This document shows, one piece after another, positions 1 through 10,063 of a stretch of 64,000 bases of DNA. The translations under genes were made by a program, and so were the position numbers. The stretch lies in assembly GCF_900129865.1 (NCBI RefSeq), contig NZ_FQXD01000006.1, forward strand, positions 124,001 to 188,000, given 5' to 3'. The notes under the pieces are model-generated. The model made no database searches, was not told the origin of the DNA, and saw nothing but the letters and a program-made list of their open reading frames with translations. Source of the DNA: Virgibacillus chiguensis. Its GTDB lineage: Bacteria > Bacillota > Bacilli > Bacillales > Amphibacillaceae. How positions within the stretch are numbered: the stretch's first letter is position 1; each line of letters opens with the position of its first letter.

Positions 1-114
1 CGTTTCACCAGATTCCATCTTTCCACCAGGCATTGCATACCAGCCATGCTTCGGTTTTTTTAATAATAAAATATGGTCTTGTTTTAATAATATGCAATTT
101 GCTACTTGTTGCAT
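1..114 (-). CDS. Nudix hydrolase, N-terminal fragment (YvcI-like)
   Basis: The first 38 codons of a minus-strand gene whose remainder lies left of the window. The translation begins MQQVANCILLKQ and reaches a GWYAMPGGKMESGET stretch, which is the start of the Nudix box (G-x5-E-x7-REUxEExGU) used by enzymes that hydrolyse nucleoside diphosphates linked to another moiety. A gaggtg ribosome site precedes the ATG at 114. In B. subtilis the Nudix gene yvcI follows trxB, and here trxB also lies just upstream, so YvcI is the likely counterpart. The substrate cannot be told from the fragment. Confidence 0.8.
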   Translation of the reverse strand, partial: MQQVANCILLKQDHILLLKKPKHGWYAMPGGKMESGET

Positions 115-582
115 TCCTATCACCTCTAAATGAACCGAAACTAAATAAACAAACTTTCTTTCCCTATCTAATTATACTAGTTTTATGTTGAAAATGAAAC
201 TTCCTAAAAGCAAGAGAATGACAAGCTATGATATGGAGATGGAAACATATGCTAATGAGGCGCTACTAACGAGAAAGGAAAACAGACTTTATTGCTTCAT
301 GACACAGCAAGAACAAATTTCGGGAGTGTCTTCGTTTCTTCTTTTCGCAAAAACTTGTCTATCACCCGGGTGTTTTTAGGAAAATCTTTGTTGTTTTTGT
401 TATACTTTACGTCTAAAAACAGAAAAAAACACAGATACGTGATCTGTGTCCATTAACTAATCTATCTATTAAAAGGGGGTCAATTAGTTATTTTTATTAT
501 AACCCATGAATATTGCGCTTATATTACAGCGCGATTAAAAAGCAATGACTCATCGTAAATTTTTCTTAAAAGAAACCTCTAA
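115..582. other. Intergenic region between trxB and the Nudix gene
   Basis: AT-rich spacer of about 470 bases. A 64-codon plus-strand frame at 185-379 has no ribosome site or recognisable domain and is treated as chance. The only convincing element is the trxB terminator at 421-450. The Nudix gene must be transcribed from somewhere between the terminator and 114; no clear promoter was identified. Confidence 0.5.
421..450 (-). terminator. Rho-independent terminator after trxB
   Basis: On the minus strand an 8-bp perfect stem (acacagat / atctgtgt) with a 5-base loop is followed at once by a run of eight T. It lies about 130 bases past the trxB stop codon. Confidence 0.8.
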
Positions 583-1602
<1,020 letters not shown>

Positions 1603-1624
1603 CTATTATTCTGCTCAAGGCGCT

Positions 1625-2623
1625 TCAACACTCATGCCAAGGTGTATTTTCGTTTTTTAGTTCAGGATGTTTTTTACACCCTTCCCTCCAAATAGACATG
1701 GCTTTTTCATGGTCTCCTATATGGTATGAAGCTAATGCATAAAAGCGAAAATATGATAAATGCCCATTCAATTTGTCTTTTTTAAGCATTTTAAACCTAT
1801 CTACAGCAGCTGCATACTGCCCTGTTCGGGCTAATGTTACTGCAATACGTAATTTTTGTTGCTCGTGAATTGGATATACTTTTAGTAATGGCTCGATATA
1901 GAAATTATATGCTTCCATTTGACCTAAATAATAATTAAATATAGCTAAATTACTGCATCCATATAGTGAAGTTGGATTTGATTCCATTTCTTCAAGCTCC
2001 ATATGAACCGCTCGCTGTTCATAACCTAAAAAAAAGAGCGTTTCTGCATATTCATGCTTTATATTTGGTTGATTTGGAAACAAGACAAGCATTTCCTCTA
2101 AAATATGCATCGCCTTTTCCCACTCATGATGCTCCATATGGTAAAAAACCGTTTCCTGGTAGATAAGAAGCTCATCCTCTTCTTCCAACTCTTCATCCTC
2201 TAGGTCTTCTTCAATTTCTAGTAGTTCTAATAAATGGAGTACTTCTTCTTTAAAGTCGCCATTCGGATCTTTTTCCATATAGAGATGAGCGTACTTTTTT
2301 GCATCATTTAATAAGCCTAAATGAGCAAAATTGTTTGCTATTAAATAGTAACAATCGACATTCTCAGAAACCTTTAGTATATTCATTAAAAGGTCATTTG
2401 CAGCATGATATGCACCAATTTCCGTATATATAATAGATAATTGACATTGATATAAAGTTTCATCAGGCTTGTGATCAATTGCCTTTTTTACCCACTTGAC
2501 AGCACTATCAAATTTTCTTTTTTGGAAAGCTTCTATACCTTTTGTAAAATAAAAATCACCTTCAGGAATAAAAGGGAGAACGTTATTTTGTTTTCCTTTC
2601 GTTTTACTCGTAACTTGCTGCAT
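1625..2623 (-). CDS. Tetratricopeptide-repeat protein (YvcD-like)
   Basis: A 332-residue soluble protein built of helical repeats. TPR-like units with the usual aromatic/alanine spacing are visible near residues 20-55 (FTKGIEAFQKRKFDSAVKW), 57-120 and 155-320, separated by a very acidic linker around residues 133-150 (runs of E and D). No signal peptide, membrane segment or catalytic motif is seen, so it is most likely a protein-protein scaffold. It sits directly upstream of trxB, where B. subtilis has the TPR gene yvcD. Its actual partner is unknown. The start MQQVTSK is the first ATG in the frame, after a region rich in gggg. Confidence 0.85.
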   Translation of the reverse strand: MQQVTSKTKGKQNNVLPFIPEGDFYFTKGIEAFQKRKFDSAVKWVKKAIDHKPDETLYQCQLSIIYTEIGAYHAANDLLMNILKVSENVDCYYLIANNFAHLGLLNDAKKYAHLYMEKDPNGDFKEEVLHLLELLEIEEDLEDEELEEEDELLIYQETVFYHMEHHEWEKAMHILEEMLVLFPNQPNIKHEYAETLFFLGYEQRAVHMELEEMESNPTSLYGCSNLAIFNYYLGQMEAYNFYIEPLLKVYPIHEQQKLRIAVTLARTGQYAAAVDRFKMLKKDKLNGHLSYFRFYALASYHIGDHEKAMSIWREGCKKHPELKNENTPWHEC

Positions 2624-2725
2624 AAATATCCCCCTAATTTGTAGACATACAAATTAAATTATACCATATTTAATAGCACGTTGGTATAGGTTCGAATAAG
2701 AGTAAAGCTTGAAGCTATCCTACAG

Positions 2726-2995
2726 GAACAAAGGCGCAAGCGCCCGGTTAGCAACGTAGCGAGTGGAACGAATCAACGAAAGTTTTAGGAATCATGCTCC
2801 TGCAACAGGAGTATGCCGGCGCACTCCGGCAAGCACGTCTTTAGTCGGTCTTCCTATTTAGCAACGAACCGATAATGACTTATCGTAAGGTGATTCGTGA
2901 AGTCGCCTAAGTGCTGGGCGATGGAGTCGGACGTGGCTCATTCGGTTATTTGGTTATCACATAACATCAAATTTTTATACTTTCTTATCTCTGTA
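2726..2995 (+). repeat. Dispersed intergenic repeat, copy A
   Basis: About 268 bases that recur at 32406-32668 and 54528-54796 in the same orientation. Shared blocks include cgcccggttagcaacgta, gctcctgcaacaggagtatg (a ctcctg-caa-caggag hairpin), cttcctattta and gtgaagtcgccta. The copy lies between the 5' end of the TPR gene and the glpD terminator, in non-coding sequence. A 66-codon frame at 2897-3097 that overlaps it is spurious. It contains no transposase and no obvious terminal inverted repeats. It could be a miniature mobile element or encode a structured RNA; the strand given is the one on which the blocks were compared. Confidence 0.85.
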
Positions 2996-3016
2996 CAAAA
3001 CTCCGTGAACTTTCAA

Positions 3017-3052
3017 CAAAAACGAGCATCTCCTAATAGATGCCCGTTTCTG
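3017..3052 (-). terminator. Terminator after glpD
   Basis: An 11-base stem with a single mismatch (aacgggcatct / agatgctcgtt on the minus strand) and a 6-base loop is followed by TTTTG. It lies just past the glpD stop codon. T-rich sequence on both sides means it could also stop plus-strand transcripts. Confidence 0.8.
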
Positions 3053-3055
3053 TTT

Positions 3056-4726
3056 TTAATTATTTACTACCGGATGAATAGCCTCTTCCATTGCTAAACT
3101 TAATTCATCTGTATACTTCTCTACTTCCTCCTTCGTCCATTGTAATACCTTAGCCATATATGAAATAACTTTGTCTTTATGAGCCTTCACCCATTCTATT
3201 TCAAAAAATAATGCCCCAGTTCGTCGAATAAAGAAGTCTACAGGCTTATACGCTGCCTCGAACTCTACCGCATATACAAGTTCTGCAAAAAGACAACGTT
3301 CAATTCCTTCAGCACTTGCTTCTTGCTGTCTATCACGGTAAAATTCTAAGATCTTATCAAAATTCGATCCATACCTGTAAATTAATCTTCTAGCTGTCGA
3401 ATCATCCATCCCTTCTGAGACTGCTTCTTCTGTCTTACGAATAACAAATTTGGCAAACCCTTGCGAGCCACCAACTTCTCCACCTGAGATTGGGAGATGT
3501 ACTGTATCAGATTTAGAATATAAGATACCTTCTTCTTCTTTTAACTGCTGTGTAACTTTATCCACGACATCTTCAGCCATCTTACGGTAGCCGGTTAATT
3601 TCCCCCCAGCCATTGAAATCAGCCCAGAATCAGAGACAAATATTTCGTCTTTACGTGATATTTCTCCTGGATTGTCTTTCCCTTCTTCAGCAATCAATGG
3701 GCGTAAACCAGCCCAGCTCGATTCTACATGGTCGGCAGTAATATTTAATGACGGGAACATATAATCAATAGCATTCAAAATATAGTCACGATCAGAAACT
3801 GTCGTTGTCGGATTCGCGATATCCCCTTTGTAACTCGTATCTGTTGTACCGACATAGGTTACATTTTCACGAGGTATTGCAAAAATCATGCGACCATCTG
3901 GGCTATCAAAGTAAATAGCTTGTTGTAATGGGAAAACTTTTTTTGAGAATACAAGATGAACCCCTTTTGTTAAATGTAGGGCTTTCCCTTGTTTCGATCC
4001 GTCTATTTCTCTTAACTCATCCACCCATGGTCCACCGGCATTAATCATTTTTTTGGCATGCACTTGATAACGTTTTCCTTTAATTTGATCTTCAATAATA
4101 GCACCTGTTATTTGTTTATTTTTATCATATATAAAGTCCACCACTTTAGCATAGTTAGCTGCATGTGCCCCTTTTTGTACAGCTTTTTTCAATACTTCGA
4201 TCGTTAATCGGGCGTCATCCGTCTTATACTCTACGTAATAACCGGCTCCTTTCAAGCCATCTTGTTTAATCAACGGTTCCTTTGCCAAAGCCTCTTCCAT
4301 ATTTAACATTTTTCGCCGTTCTGATTTTTTTACACCAGCTAGCAAATCGTATACGCGCAAACCAATATTTGTCGTAACTGGTCCAAATGTGCCTCCTTTA
4401 TAAAACGGCAACATCATCCATTCTGGCGTTGTTACATGTGGGCCATTTTCATACACAATGGCTCTTTCCCGTCCTACTTCTGCTACCATTTTAACTTCCA
4501 TTTGCTTTAAGTAACGAAGCCCTCCATGGACAAGTTTTGTTGAACGACTAGAAGTTCCTGCTGCAAAATCTTGCATCTCCACTAGCCCTGTTTTCATCCC
4601 TCGCATTGTAGCGTCTAAAGCAATACCGGACCCAGTAATCCCTCCGCCAATGACCAATAAATCCAGCTGCTTACTTTCCATATGTTTTAAGTTATCCTCA
4701 CGTTGAAAGCTTGAAAAAGTATGCAT
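3056..4726 (-). CDS. glpD: Aerobic glycerol-3-phosphate dehydrogenase GlpD
   Basis: Membrane-associated FAD enzyme that oxidises sn-glycerol 3-phosphate to dihydroxyacetone phosphate and passes electrons to menaquinone. The 556-residue length is typical. The N-terminal dinucleotide motif GGGITGSGIALDAT starts near residue 27, followed by the family signatures GTSSRSTKLVHGGLRYL and, further on, GTTDT and SSWAGLRPL, then the C-terminal DAO domain. The start MHTFSS has a gggag site nine bases upstream. The 314-base leader between glpP and glpD holds a promoter and an intrinsic terminator, so it is probably controlled by the antiterminator GlpP encoded just upstream. No glpF or glpK is present in the window. 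Confidence 0.97.
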   Translation of the reverse strand: MHTFSSFQREDNLKHMESKQLDLLVIGGGITGSGIALDATMRGMKTGLVEMQDFAAGTSSRSTKLVHGGLRYLKQMEVKMVAEVGRERAIVYENGPHVTTPEWMMLPFYKGGTFGPVTTNIGLRVYDLLAGVKKSERRKMLNMEEALAKEPLIKQDGLKGAGYYVEYKTDDARLTIEVLKKAVQKGAHAANYAKVVDFIYDKNKQITGAIIEDQIKGKRYQVHAKKMINAGGPWVDELREIDGSKQGKALHLTKGVHLVFSKKVFPLQQAIYFDSPDGRMIFAIPRENVTYVGTTDTSYKGDIANPTTTVSDRDYILNAIDYMFPSLNITADHVESSWAGLRPLIAEEGKDNPGEISRKDEIFVSDSGLISMAGGKLTGYRKMAEDVVDKVTQQLKEEEGILYSKSDTVHLPISGGEVGGSQGFAKFVIRKTEEAVSEGMDDSTARRLIYRYGSNFDKILEFYRDRQQEASAEGIERCLFAELVYAVEFEAAYKPVDFFIRRTGALFFEIEWVKAHKDKVISYMAKVLQWTKEEVEKYTDELSLAMEEAIHPVVNN

Positions 4727-4910
4727 TCTCCATCACTCCCTAAATATTCGACTATTGTTTCTATATATCCATACCCCATTTACAGGATACGCATGTATAA
4801 AATGGAACGAAAATATATTTACACATAAAAGGATAAACGAATATTATTCATCAATGCTGCGTTTAGAAAAACTTGGCTAGATGTATACGATAAACCAAGT
4901 GTAAAAAAAG

Positions 4911-4959
4911 AAAGCCACAAAACAAACTAATATAACATATATTAGTTGCTTTGCGGCTT
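4911..4959 (-). terminator. Leader terminator of glpD (probable GlpP target)
   Basis: On the minus strand a long stem of about 22 bases (aagccgcaaagcaactaata paired with tattagtttgttttgtggctt, with a few mismatches) is followed by CTTTTTTTA. It lies between the predicted glpD promoter and the glpD start, about 190 bases upstream of the ATG. In B. subtilis GlpP bound to glycerol 3-phosphate prevents termination at such a hairpin in the glpD leader. That this hairpin works the same way is inference from position and from glpP being next door. It could also terminate glpP transcription. Confidence 0.75.
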
Positions 4960-4993
4960 CTCCATATCTCCGTCCATCTATTAACTTACTTAA

Positions 4994-5022
4994 AGTATAA
5001 CATATATGTAGACAATCAACAA
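4994..5022 (-). promoter_or_regulatory. Predicted SigA promoter of glpD
   Basis: Minus strand: -35 TTGTTG (5017-5022) and -10 TATACT (4994-4999) with a 17-base spacer. It is placed just after the glpP stop, so transcripts would begin near 4986 and run through the hairpin at 4911-4959 before reaching glpD. Confidence 0.6.
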
Positions 5023-5040
5023 TGGTTTACTTTTACCCTA

Positions 5041-5589
5041 TTACCAAAGATCTGTATTAGAAGTTGAGACTCCCACAGCTCCAGCCTCTAGCGCTTGCCT
5101 TACTTGATCACTTGTTTTAATGAGTCCCCCAGCAATAACTGGCAGCTTTGTTTGTTCATTTATCGATTGAATCATAGTAGGGATTAGACCTGGTAATACT
5201 TCAATACAATCCGGCTTGGCATTTTCAATCTGCTTTAAATTTTGCTCCAGCGCTAAACTGTCCAATAGAAACACCCGTTGAATAGCCAGTAAGCCATGTT
5301 TTTTAGCCATGCGAATAACATTTGCTCTTGTTGATAAAATACCATCTGGTTTGATTTCCCTAAGTACATATTCCATTCCGTAATCATCAGACTTTAAACC
5401 TTGAATTAAATCGAAATGAATGAGAATATTTTTATTTGATTTTTTAGTGTGGGCAACGAGACTCTTAATTTGTGCTAAACGCGTTTCTAAAATAACAATG
5501 GTCGGGTATCCTGTTTCTAATGCTTTATCAAAGTCCTTCATCTTACGAATAGCCGGCAATATACCAGTCGGAACGTGCAAATCTCTCAC
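5041..5589 (-). CDS. glpP: Glycerol uptake operon antiterminator GlpP
   Basis: RNA-binding regulator of 182 residues with the GlpP fold (a TIM-barrel-like family). Recognised from GILPAIRKMKDFDKAL near the N terminus, IHFDLIQGL, PDGILSTRANVIRMAKKHGL and the closing AGGLIKTSDQVRQALEAGAVGVSTS. In B. subtilis it binds leader RNA in the presence of glycerol 3-phosphate and lets glpFK and glpD be read. The start is uncertain: a GTG at 5589 overlaps the upstream stop codon as GTGA, while a TTG three codons later has the better aggtg spacing. It is the last gene of the hprK-lgt-yvoD-ppaX-yvoF run instead of lying beside glpF as in B. subtilis. Confidence 0.93.
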   Translation of the reverse strand: MRDLHVPTGILPAIRKMKDFDKALETGYPTIVILETRLAQIKSLVAHTKKSNKNILIHFDLIQGLKSDDYGMEYVLREIKPDGILSTRANVIRMAKKHGLLAIQRVFLLDSLALEQNLKQIENAKPDCIEVLPGLIPTMIQSINEQTKLPVIAGGLIKTSDQVRQALEAGAVGVSTSNTDLW

Positions 5590-6107
5590 CTGCTTTCATT
5601 TGAATTATGTTTTTCCTCCCTTTCTTTTTTTGTATGGATTATTTGCATTGGATTTCCACCAACAAATGCTCCTTCAGGCACATCTTTGTGCACTAATGTA
5701 CCAGCTGAAACAATCGCCCTATCACCAATATGAACTCCCGGCAAAATAGTCGTGTTCGCTCCTATCATGACTTCATCACCGATCCTAACCTCTCCGAGCC
5801 GATACTCTGTAATTAAATATTCATGAGCTAAGATCGTCGTATTATAACCAATGACACTATTTTTTCCTATCGAAATCTTTTCTGGAAACATTATATCTGG
5901 CATAACCATAAGCGCAAAAGCAGTTTGTTTACCGATTTTCATCGATAAGCATGTACGATAAAGCCAGTTTTTCACAGGTAAAAACGGCGTATATCTGGCT
6001 AGCTGAATGATGATAAAATTCCTCATGATTTTCCAAAAGGACACTGTCTTATATATTTGCCATAAGGAATTTGTATGTTGCACAGGGTAACGCTTTGTTC
6101 TTCGCAT
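5586..6107 (-). CDS. Left-handed beta-helix acyltransferase (YvoF-like)
   Basis: A 173-residue hexapeptide-repeat transferase. Isoleucine-patch repeats run from about residue 75 to 155 (KISIGKNSVIGYNT, VRIGDEVMIGANT, VHIGDRAIVSAGT, VPEGAFVGGNP), forming the left-handed parallel beta helix of acetyl-CoA-dependent acetyltransferases. The N-terminal 60 residues are basic and partly hydrophobic, perhaps for membrane contact. A strong aggagtg site precedes the ATG, and the gene starts three bases after ppaX and overlaps glpP by four. B. subtilis has yvoF at the same place after ppaX. The acceptor substrate is unknown. Confidence 0.85.
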   Translation of the reverse strand: MRRTKRYPVQHTNSLWQIYKTVSFWKIMRNFIIIQLARYTPFLPVKNWLYRTCLSMKIGKQTAFALMVMPDIMFPEKISIGKNSVIGYNTTILAHEYLITEYRLGEVRIGDEVMIGANTTILPGVHIGDRAIVSAGTLVHKDVPEGAFVGGNPMQIIHTKKEREEKHNSNESR

Positions 6108-6110
6108 GTT

Positions 6111-6746
6111 TTACACTCCTGTAAGGCTTAAAAGATCACGCATATCCTCTAGCATAAATGTTGGTTCATATTGTAATAAACGTTCTTTTCCTTTAAAAGA
6201 CCATGCTACTCCAGCTGTTTGCACACCCGCATTTTTCCCAGCCTCTATATCGTGTGCATTATCGCCGATCATCAATGTTGAATGTTGTTCTGCCAATAAC
6301 TCTTCCATCGCTTTATATACTGGTTCTGCGTGTGGCTTTGGGTTCTTGACATCATCTAATGTAATCACCGTATCAAAATAAGCTGTTAGCTTTGTAGTAG
6401 CTAACCCTTTTTCCACGCCTGATCGCATCTTAGTAGTAACAACCCCTAATTTGAACCCGTTTCGTTTTAGCTGCTCCAATGTTTCTATAACATAAGGAAA
6501 TACCTTGACATAATTATCATGTTCTTTCATATTATGGCTTCGATACGTTTGCACCATGCTGTCTGCTTTTTCTGAATCGATTGCCTTAAACGTATCTACT
6601 AAAGGAGGCCCATTAAACTCAATAATTTCTTCTCGCGTAAATTGTAGATTATATTGCTTAAATGTATGGAAAAACGAGGCAATAATTAACTCATTTGTAT
6701 CTATTAATGTCCCATCTAAATCAAAAAGTATTGTACGAATGCTCAT
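6111..6746 (-). CDS. ppaX: Pyrophosphatase PpaX (HAD family)
   Basis: Haloacid-dehalogenase hydrolase of 211 residues. Motif I FDLDGTLID at residues 8-16 gives the nucleophilic aspartate, motif II VVTTK is central, motif III lysine lies in KNPKPHAEPV, and motif IV is MIGDNAHDIEAG. In B. subtilis PpaX hydrolyses the pyrophosphate that HprK makes when it dephosphorylates HPr-Ser-P by phosphorolysis. Presence in the same operon as hprK supports that role here. It overlaps the end of the yvoD-like gene by 26 bases. Confidence 0.93.
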   Translation of the reverse strand: MSIRTILFDLDGTLIDTNELIIASFFHTFKQYNLQFTREEIIEFNGPPLVDTFKAIDSEKADSMVQTYRSHNMKEHDNYVKVFPYVIETLEQLKRNGFKLGVVTTKMRSGVEKGLATTKLTAYFDTVITLDDVKNPKPHAEPVYKAMEELLAEQHSTLMIGDNAHDIEAGKNAGVQTAGVAWSFKGKERLLQYEPTFMLEDMRDLLSLTGV

Positions 6747-7683
6747 TTGTTGTCGGTTCCTTCCCTTTATTTTTATCTAGTTTATTCCAAAAATAAGCTA
6801 TAGTCATCGTTAATACAATTGCTGTTACTAAACGAATGATTAGTAGCGGCCAAACTGGTATGCCTAGCGGAATAAAAACGAGCGTGTCTTCTACAACAGC
6901 ATGGCATGATACAAGGAAGATTAGCGCAAGCATCATATCCTTTTTCTCTACTCCATCTTCTTTCACAGCCTGTATCATAACTCCAGCGCCATAAGCTAAA
7001 CCAATCGTTAGTCCTGCTACCATCGTCATCGAAGTATTTTCTTTCATTCCAAGCGCTTTTGTAAATGGAGCAAAGCCTTTGGAAAGTTTTGTTAGCCAAC
7101 CCATTTCGCGCAAAAATTGCATGACGATCATAAGTGGAATAACGATAAGTGCTAATTGAACTATCGCAATAGCTGCTGTCTGTAAACCGTGTAAAACTAT
7201 TTCTCCCCAGCCATTTAAATCAGTATCTGAACTGGAAATAAAACCGTAAACAGCTTGTTCAAAACCACCATCCCATACAAGGTTAACGACAATTGCAGCA
7301 AATATCGCTAAACCTATACGAATGCCAGAAATGAGCCACCAACTAACTCCTACTCTGGACGCTACTGCTGATTCAATAAATAAGTTATGAGAAAATGACA
7401 GCATTATAGCCATAATAAAAACTTCTTTTACCGTAAATTCAAAAGAGACAATAGCTGCTATACCTGCATATAGATTTAGCGCATTTCCTAGCACTAATGG
7501 AACAGCAGCTTCTCCGGAAAGACCAAATACCCCCATTAAAGGTGTTAGTTGTTTGATTACCCACGGAAGTACGGGTGTAAATTGTAAAATGGTTACAATT
7601 AACGTGATGGGGAAAATAACTTTCCCCAATGTCCATGTCGTTAAAAGCCCTTGCTTTAATCCTCTTTGCGCCGTCCCTTTCAT
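6721..7683 (-). CDS. Nucleoside-recognition-domain membrane protein (YvoD-like)
   Basis: A polytopic membrane protein of 320 residues with about eight hydrophobic segments, including LGKVIFPITLIVTILQF, VPLVLGNALNLYAGIAAIVS, IGLAIFAAIVVNLVW and the C-terminal LLIIRLVTAIVLTMTIAYFW. Two similar Gate-type halves each start with a segment carrying a conserved glycine/asparagine. The family is named for supposed nucleoside binding, but its physiological role is not established. It sits between lgt and ppaX exactly as yvoD does in B. subtilis. A gaggagg site precedes the start. Confidence 0.85.
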   Translation of the reverse strand: MKGTAQRGLKQGLLTTWTLGKVIFPITLIVTILQFTPVLPWVIKQLTPLMGVFGLSGEAAVPLVLGNALNLYAGIAAIVSFEFTVKEVFIMAIMLSFSHNLFIESAVASRVGVSWWLISGIRIGLAIFAAIVVNLVWDGGFEQAVYGFISSSDTDLNGWGEIVLHGLQTAAIAIVQLALIVIPLMIVMQFLREMGWLTKLSKGFAPFTKALGMKENTSMTMVAGLTIGLAYGAGVMIQAVKEDGVEKKDMMLALIFLVSCHAVVEDTLVFIPLGIPVWPLLIIRLVTAIVLTMTIAYFWNKLDKNKGKEPTTNEHSYNTF

Positions 7684-7772
7684 GCTCTTTTTCCTCCTCT
7701 TATATTTGGCTAGTGTCCTTTATAGTAAACTAAACGTATTTATGGATAGTACGTGCGTACTACTAATTAACT

Positions 7773-8651
7773 TTATTTCTTCTTTTTCTTTTTCTTTCCA
7801 ACTGTTTTGGTTTTCTTTGCTTGCGATTGTCGTTTCATGATATCCAAATAACGAACGTGTGAAGTTTTACGACGGTAAATAATTAGTGCAAGTGCAACGA
7901 CTATAATTACAATAGAAATTACTTGCGCTTGACGCAATTCGCCGAATACATACAAACTGTCAGTACGCATGTCTTCAATAAAGAAACGTCCTACAGAATA
8001 CATAATGGCATAACTTAAAAATAACTCGCCACGATGCGGGTTAAACCTTCTAAACAAAAGCAACAATGCAAAAACCAGCAAATTCCATACAGATTCATAG
8101 AGGAATGTTGGATGATACATAACGCCATCAATACACATTTGATTCATAATAAAATCAGGCAAATATTGATGGAAACTTTCATATGTAGATGCTGAAATAG
8201 GCCCTCCATGAGCTTCTTGATTCATGAAATTACCCCAGCGCCCAATGGCTTGACCTAAAATAAGACTTGGCGCTGCAATATCAGCTAATTGCCAAAAAGA
8301 TACACGCTTCACTCGAGCATATATAATAGCAGTCAGAACAGAACCAATAAGTGCACCATGAATAGCAATGCCGCCTTCCCAAATAGCAAAAACATCCGTC
8401 CAGTTTCCACCAGCATATTGATCCCATTCAAATATAACATAGTACATTCTCGCTGAAATAATAGCTATAGGGATCGCAAAAACTACTAAATCTACCATGA
8501 TATCTTTTTTCATCCCTAAACGACTGGCTTCACGATTTGCTAATAAAAGCGCTAAAAAGGCTCCAGCGGCAATAATGACGCCGTACCAATAAATTGGGAA
8601 AGAACCGATTTGTAAAAATACTCTATCTAATGGTTCTGCTGAACAGCTCAT
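7773..8651 (-). CDS. lgt: Prolipoprotein diacylglyceryl transferase Lgt
   Basis: Integral membrane enzyme of 292 residues that moves a diacylglyceryl group from phosphatidylglycerol to the lipobox cysteine of prolipoproteins. The family signature [14 protein letters not shown] is at residues 137-150, and HGALIG near 98 includes the essential histidine region. About seven transmembrane segments are visible. The C terminus ends in an unusually long run of lysines ([14 protein letters not shown]), expected on the cytoplasmic side. A ggagg site lies 10 bases before the ATG. Substrates in this window would include the cytochrome c551 and PbpC lipoproteins. Confidence 0.96.
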   Translation of the reverse strand: MSCSAEPLDRVFLQIGSFPIYWYGVIIAAGAFLALLLANREASRLGMKKDIMVDLVVFAIPIAIISARMYYVIFEWDQYAGGNWTDVFAIWEGGIAIHGALIGSVLTAIIYARVKRVSFWQLADIAAPSLILGQAIGRWGNFMNQEAHGGPISASTYESFHQYLPDFIMNQMCIDGVMYHPTFLYESVWNLLVFALLLLFRRFNPHRGELFLSYAIMYSVGRFFIEDMRTDSLYVFGELRQAQVISIVIIVVALALIIYRRKTSHVRYLDIMKRQSQAKKTKTVGKKKKKKK

Positions 8652-8664
8652 TCAATCATCCTCC

Positions 8665-9600
8665 TTATAAGTGATCCTCTGTCTCTTGATCAATCATACT
8701 CGTTAACCGCTCTGAAAACTCTTCAGCAGCATTAACACCCATGCGTTTCAAACGAAAATTCATCGCAGCCACTTCGATAATAACTGCGAGGTTCCTTCCT
8801 GGGCGAACAGGTATCGTTGCTTTTGGTAATTCCACATCCATAATCTTCATCTTGTCTTCATCCAAACCAAGGCGATCATATTGCTTATGTTGATCCCAGT
8901 TCTCCAAATTAATGATTAAAGAGATCTTTTTAAAGTTTCGAACTGATCCAGCTCCAAATAATGTCATGACATTAATAATTCCTAACCCTCGTATTTCCAA
9001 TAAATGTTCAATTAAAGGAGGGGAGTTTCCAATGAGGGTGTCATAATCTTCCTGTCTTATCTCCACACTATCATCTGCAACTAACCGATGTCCTCTTTTA
9101 ACAAGTTCCAAAGCAGTTTCACTTTTCCCAACGCCACTTTGCCCCATAATTAATACACCTACTCCATAGACATCAACTAAAACGCCATGAATAGCTGTAA
9201 AAGGGGCAAATTTGGCCTCTAAAAAGTTAGTTAGTCTACTAATAACTCGCGTTGTTTTTTGCTTGGAATGGAGAATTGGCACACCGGATTCATTAGCAGC
9301 ATCCATCAAGACTTGAGGAATTTCCATGTTTCTTGTGACAACTATCCCAGGAGTAATATCTGTACATAACTTGTCAACACGATGGGCTTTTTCTTCATCA
9401 TTTAATTCCAAGAAATATGCCATCTCTGTTCTACCTATTAATTGAAGCCTTTCCTTAGGATAGTATTTGAAGTAACCTGTCATTTCTATCCCAGGTCTAG
9501 AAATATCTCCAGTTGTTATCTCTCTAAACAAACCGTCTTTTCCAGCTTTTAATGTTAAATTAAAATTATCCAATAAATCCTTCGTACGAACTGTTGACAT
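8665..9600 (-). CDS. hprK: HPr kinase/phosphorylase HprK
   Basis: Bifunctional enzyme of 311 residues that phosphorylates HPr at Ser46 with ATP or PPi and reverses this with phosphate, controlling catabolite repression with CcpA. The Walker A motif GQSGVGKS is at residues 153-160, with VADDSVEIR following, and the HprK signature [21 protein letters not shown] further on. His138 in the IHGV motif is the expected catalytic residue. The frame extends 12 codons upstream, but [10 protein letters not shown] has a perfect aaggagg site and is preferred. It heads the lgt-yvoD-ppaX-yvoF-glpP run. Confidence 0.97.
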   Translation of the reverse strand: MSTVRTKDLLDNFNLTLKAGKDGLFREITTGDISRPGIEMTGYFKYYPKERLQLIGRTEMAYFLELNDEEKAHRVDKLCTDITPGIVVTRNMEIPQVLMDAANESGVPILHSKQKTTRVISRLTNFLEAKFAPFTAIHGVLVDVYGVGVLIMGQSGVGKSETALELVKRGHRLVADDSVEIRQEDYDTLIGNSPPLIEHLLEIRGLGIINVMTLFGAGSVRNFKKISLIINLENWDQHKQYDRLGLDEDKMKIMDVELPKATIPVRPGRNLAVIIEVAAMNFRLKRMGVNAAEEFSERLTSMIDQETEDHL

Positions 9601-9872
9601 TGTTTCTATTTCCTCCTTGTAGTCAAACGGACACACGCTGTAAATTAACCATTTTTATAATTAAGTGCTTATTAGAGAAGCTTCTTGGCTATCATCAAGT
9701 ATTTAAGGCGATAAAGCGCCGTCGTTTTGCTTATACCTTAACGTTTAAAGTTTTATACTTTGACATGCTGTTGCTTTATTAGCTTATCTTTGCTGCGATC
9801 CTTTTAACAAAAAACAAAATTATGTAAAAGCGCTACATTGTTAGAAACACATCGCAACACTAGGTTTTTCTT

Positions 9873-9902
9873 GTTATAACTTGAAATTTAAAGTGTGTAC
9901 AA
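9873..9902 (-). promoter_or_regulatory. Possible hprK operon promoter
   Basis: Minus strand TTGTAC (9897-9902), 18-base spacer, TATAAC (9873-9878). It lies 270 bases upstream of the hprK start, so a long untranslated leader would result. This is a consensus match only. Confidence 0.35.
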
Positions 9903-10009
9903 GTTATTTTTGATTTAGAAATCTATTTTCATTATAAATGGTTAGTCACTCCATACCAAATGGCTCCCCATAAAAGAAGCAAAAGTTTTCTTCATTGTAG
10001 CACATACCG

Positions 10010-10040
10010 TAAAAAAATCGTAGACAAATATGCCTACGAT
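10010..10040 (-). terminator. Terminator after yvlD
   Basis: Minus strand: atcgtag / ctacgat stem with a 10-base loop, followed by seven T. It ends the yvlC-yvlD transcript. Confidence 0.75.
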
Positions 10041-10063
10041 GATTTATTTGAATTGGTTGTGCG

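Noticed and set aside
185-379. 64-codon plus-strand frame left of trxB
   Set aside because: No ribosome site and no recognisable domain; region is spacer.
2897-3097. 66-codon plus-strand frame across the dispersed repeat
   Set aside because: The frame is not kept in repeat copies B and C because of indels.
9822-9838. cre-like sequence atgtaaaagcgctacat upstream of hprK
   Set aside because: The half-sites are one base too far apart for the CcpA consensus; match judged insufficient.
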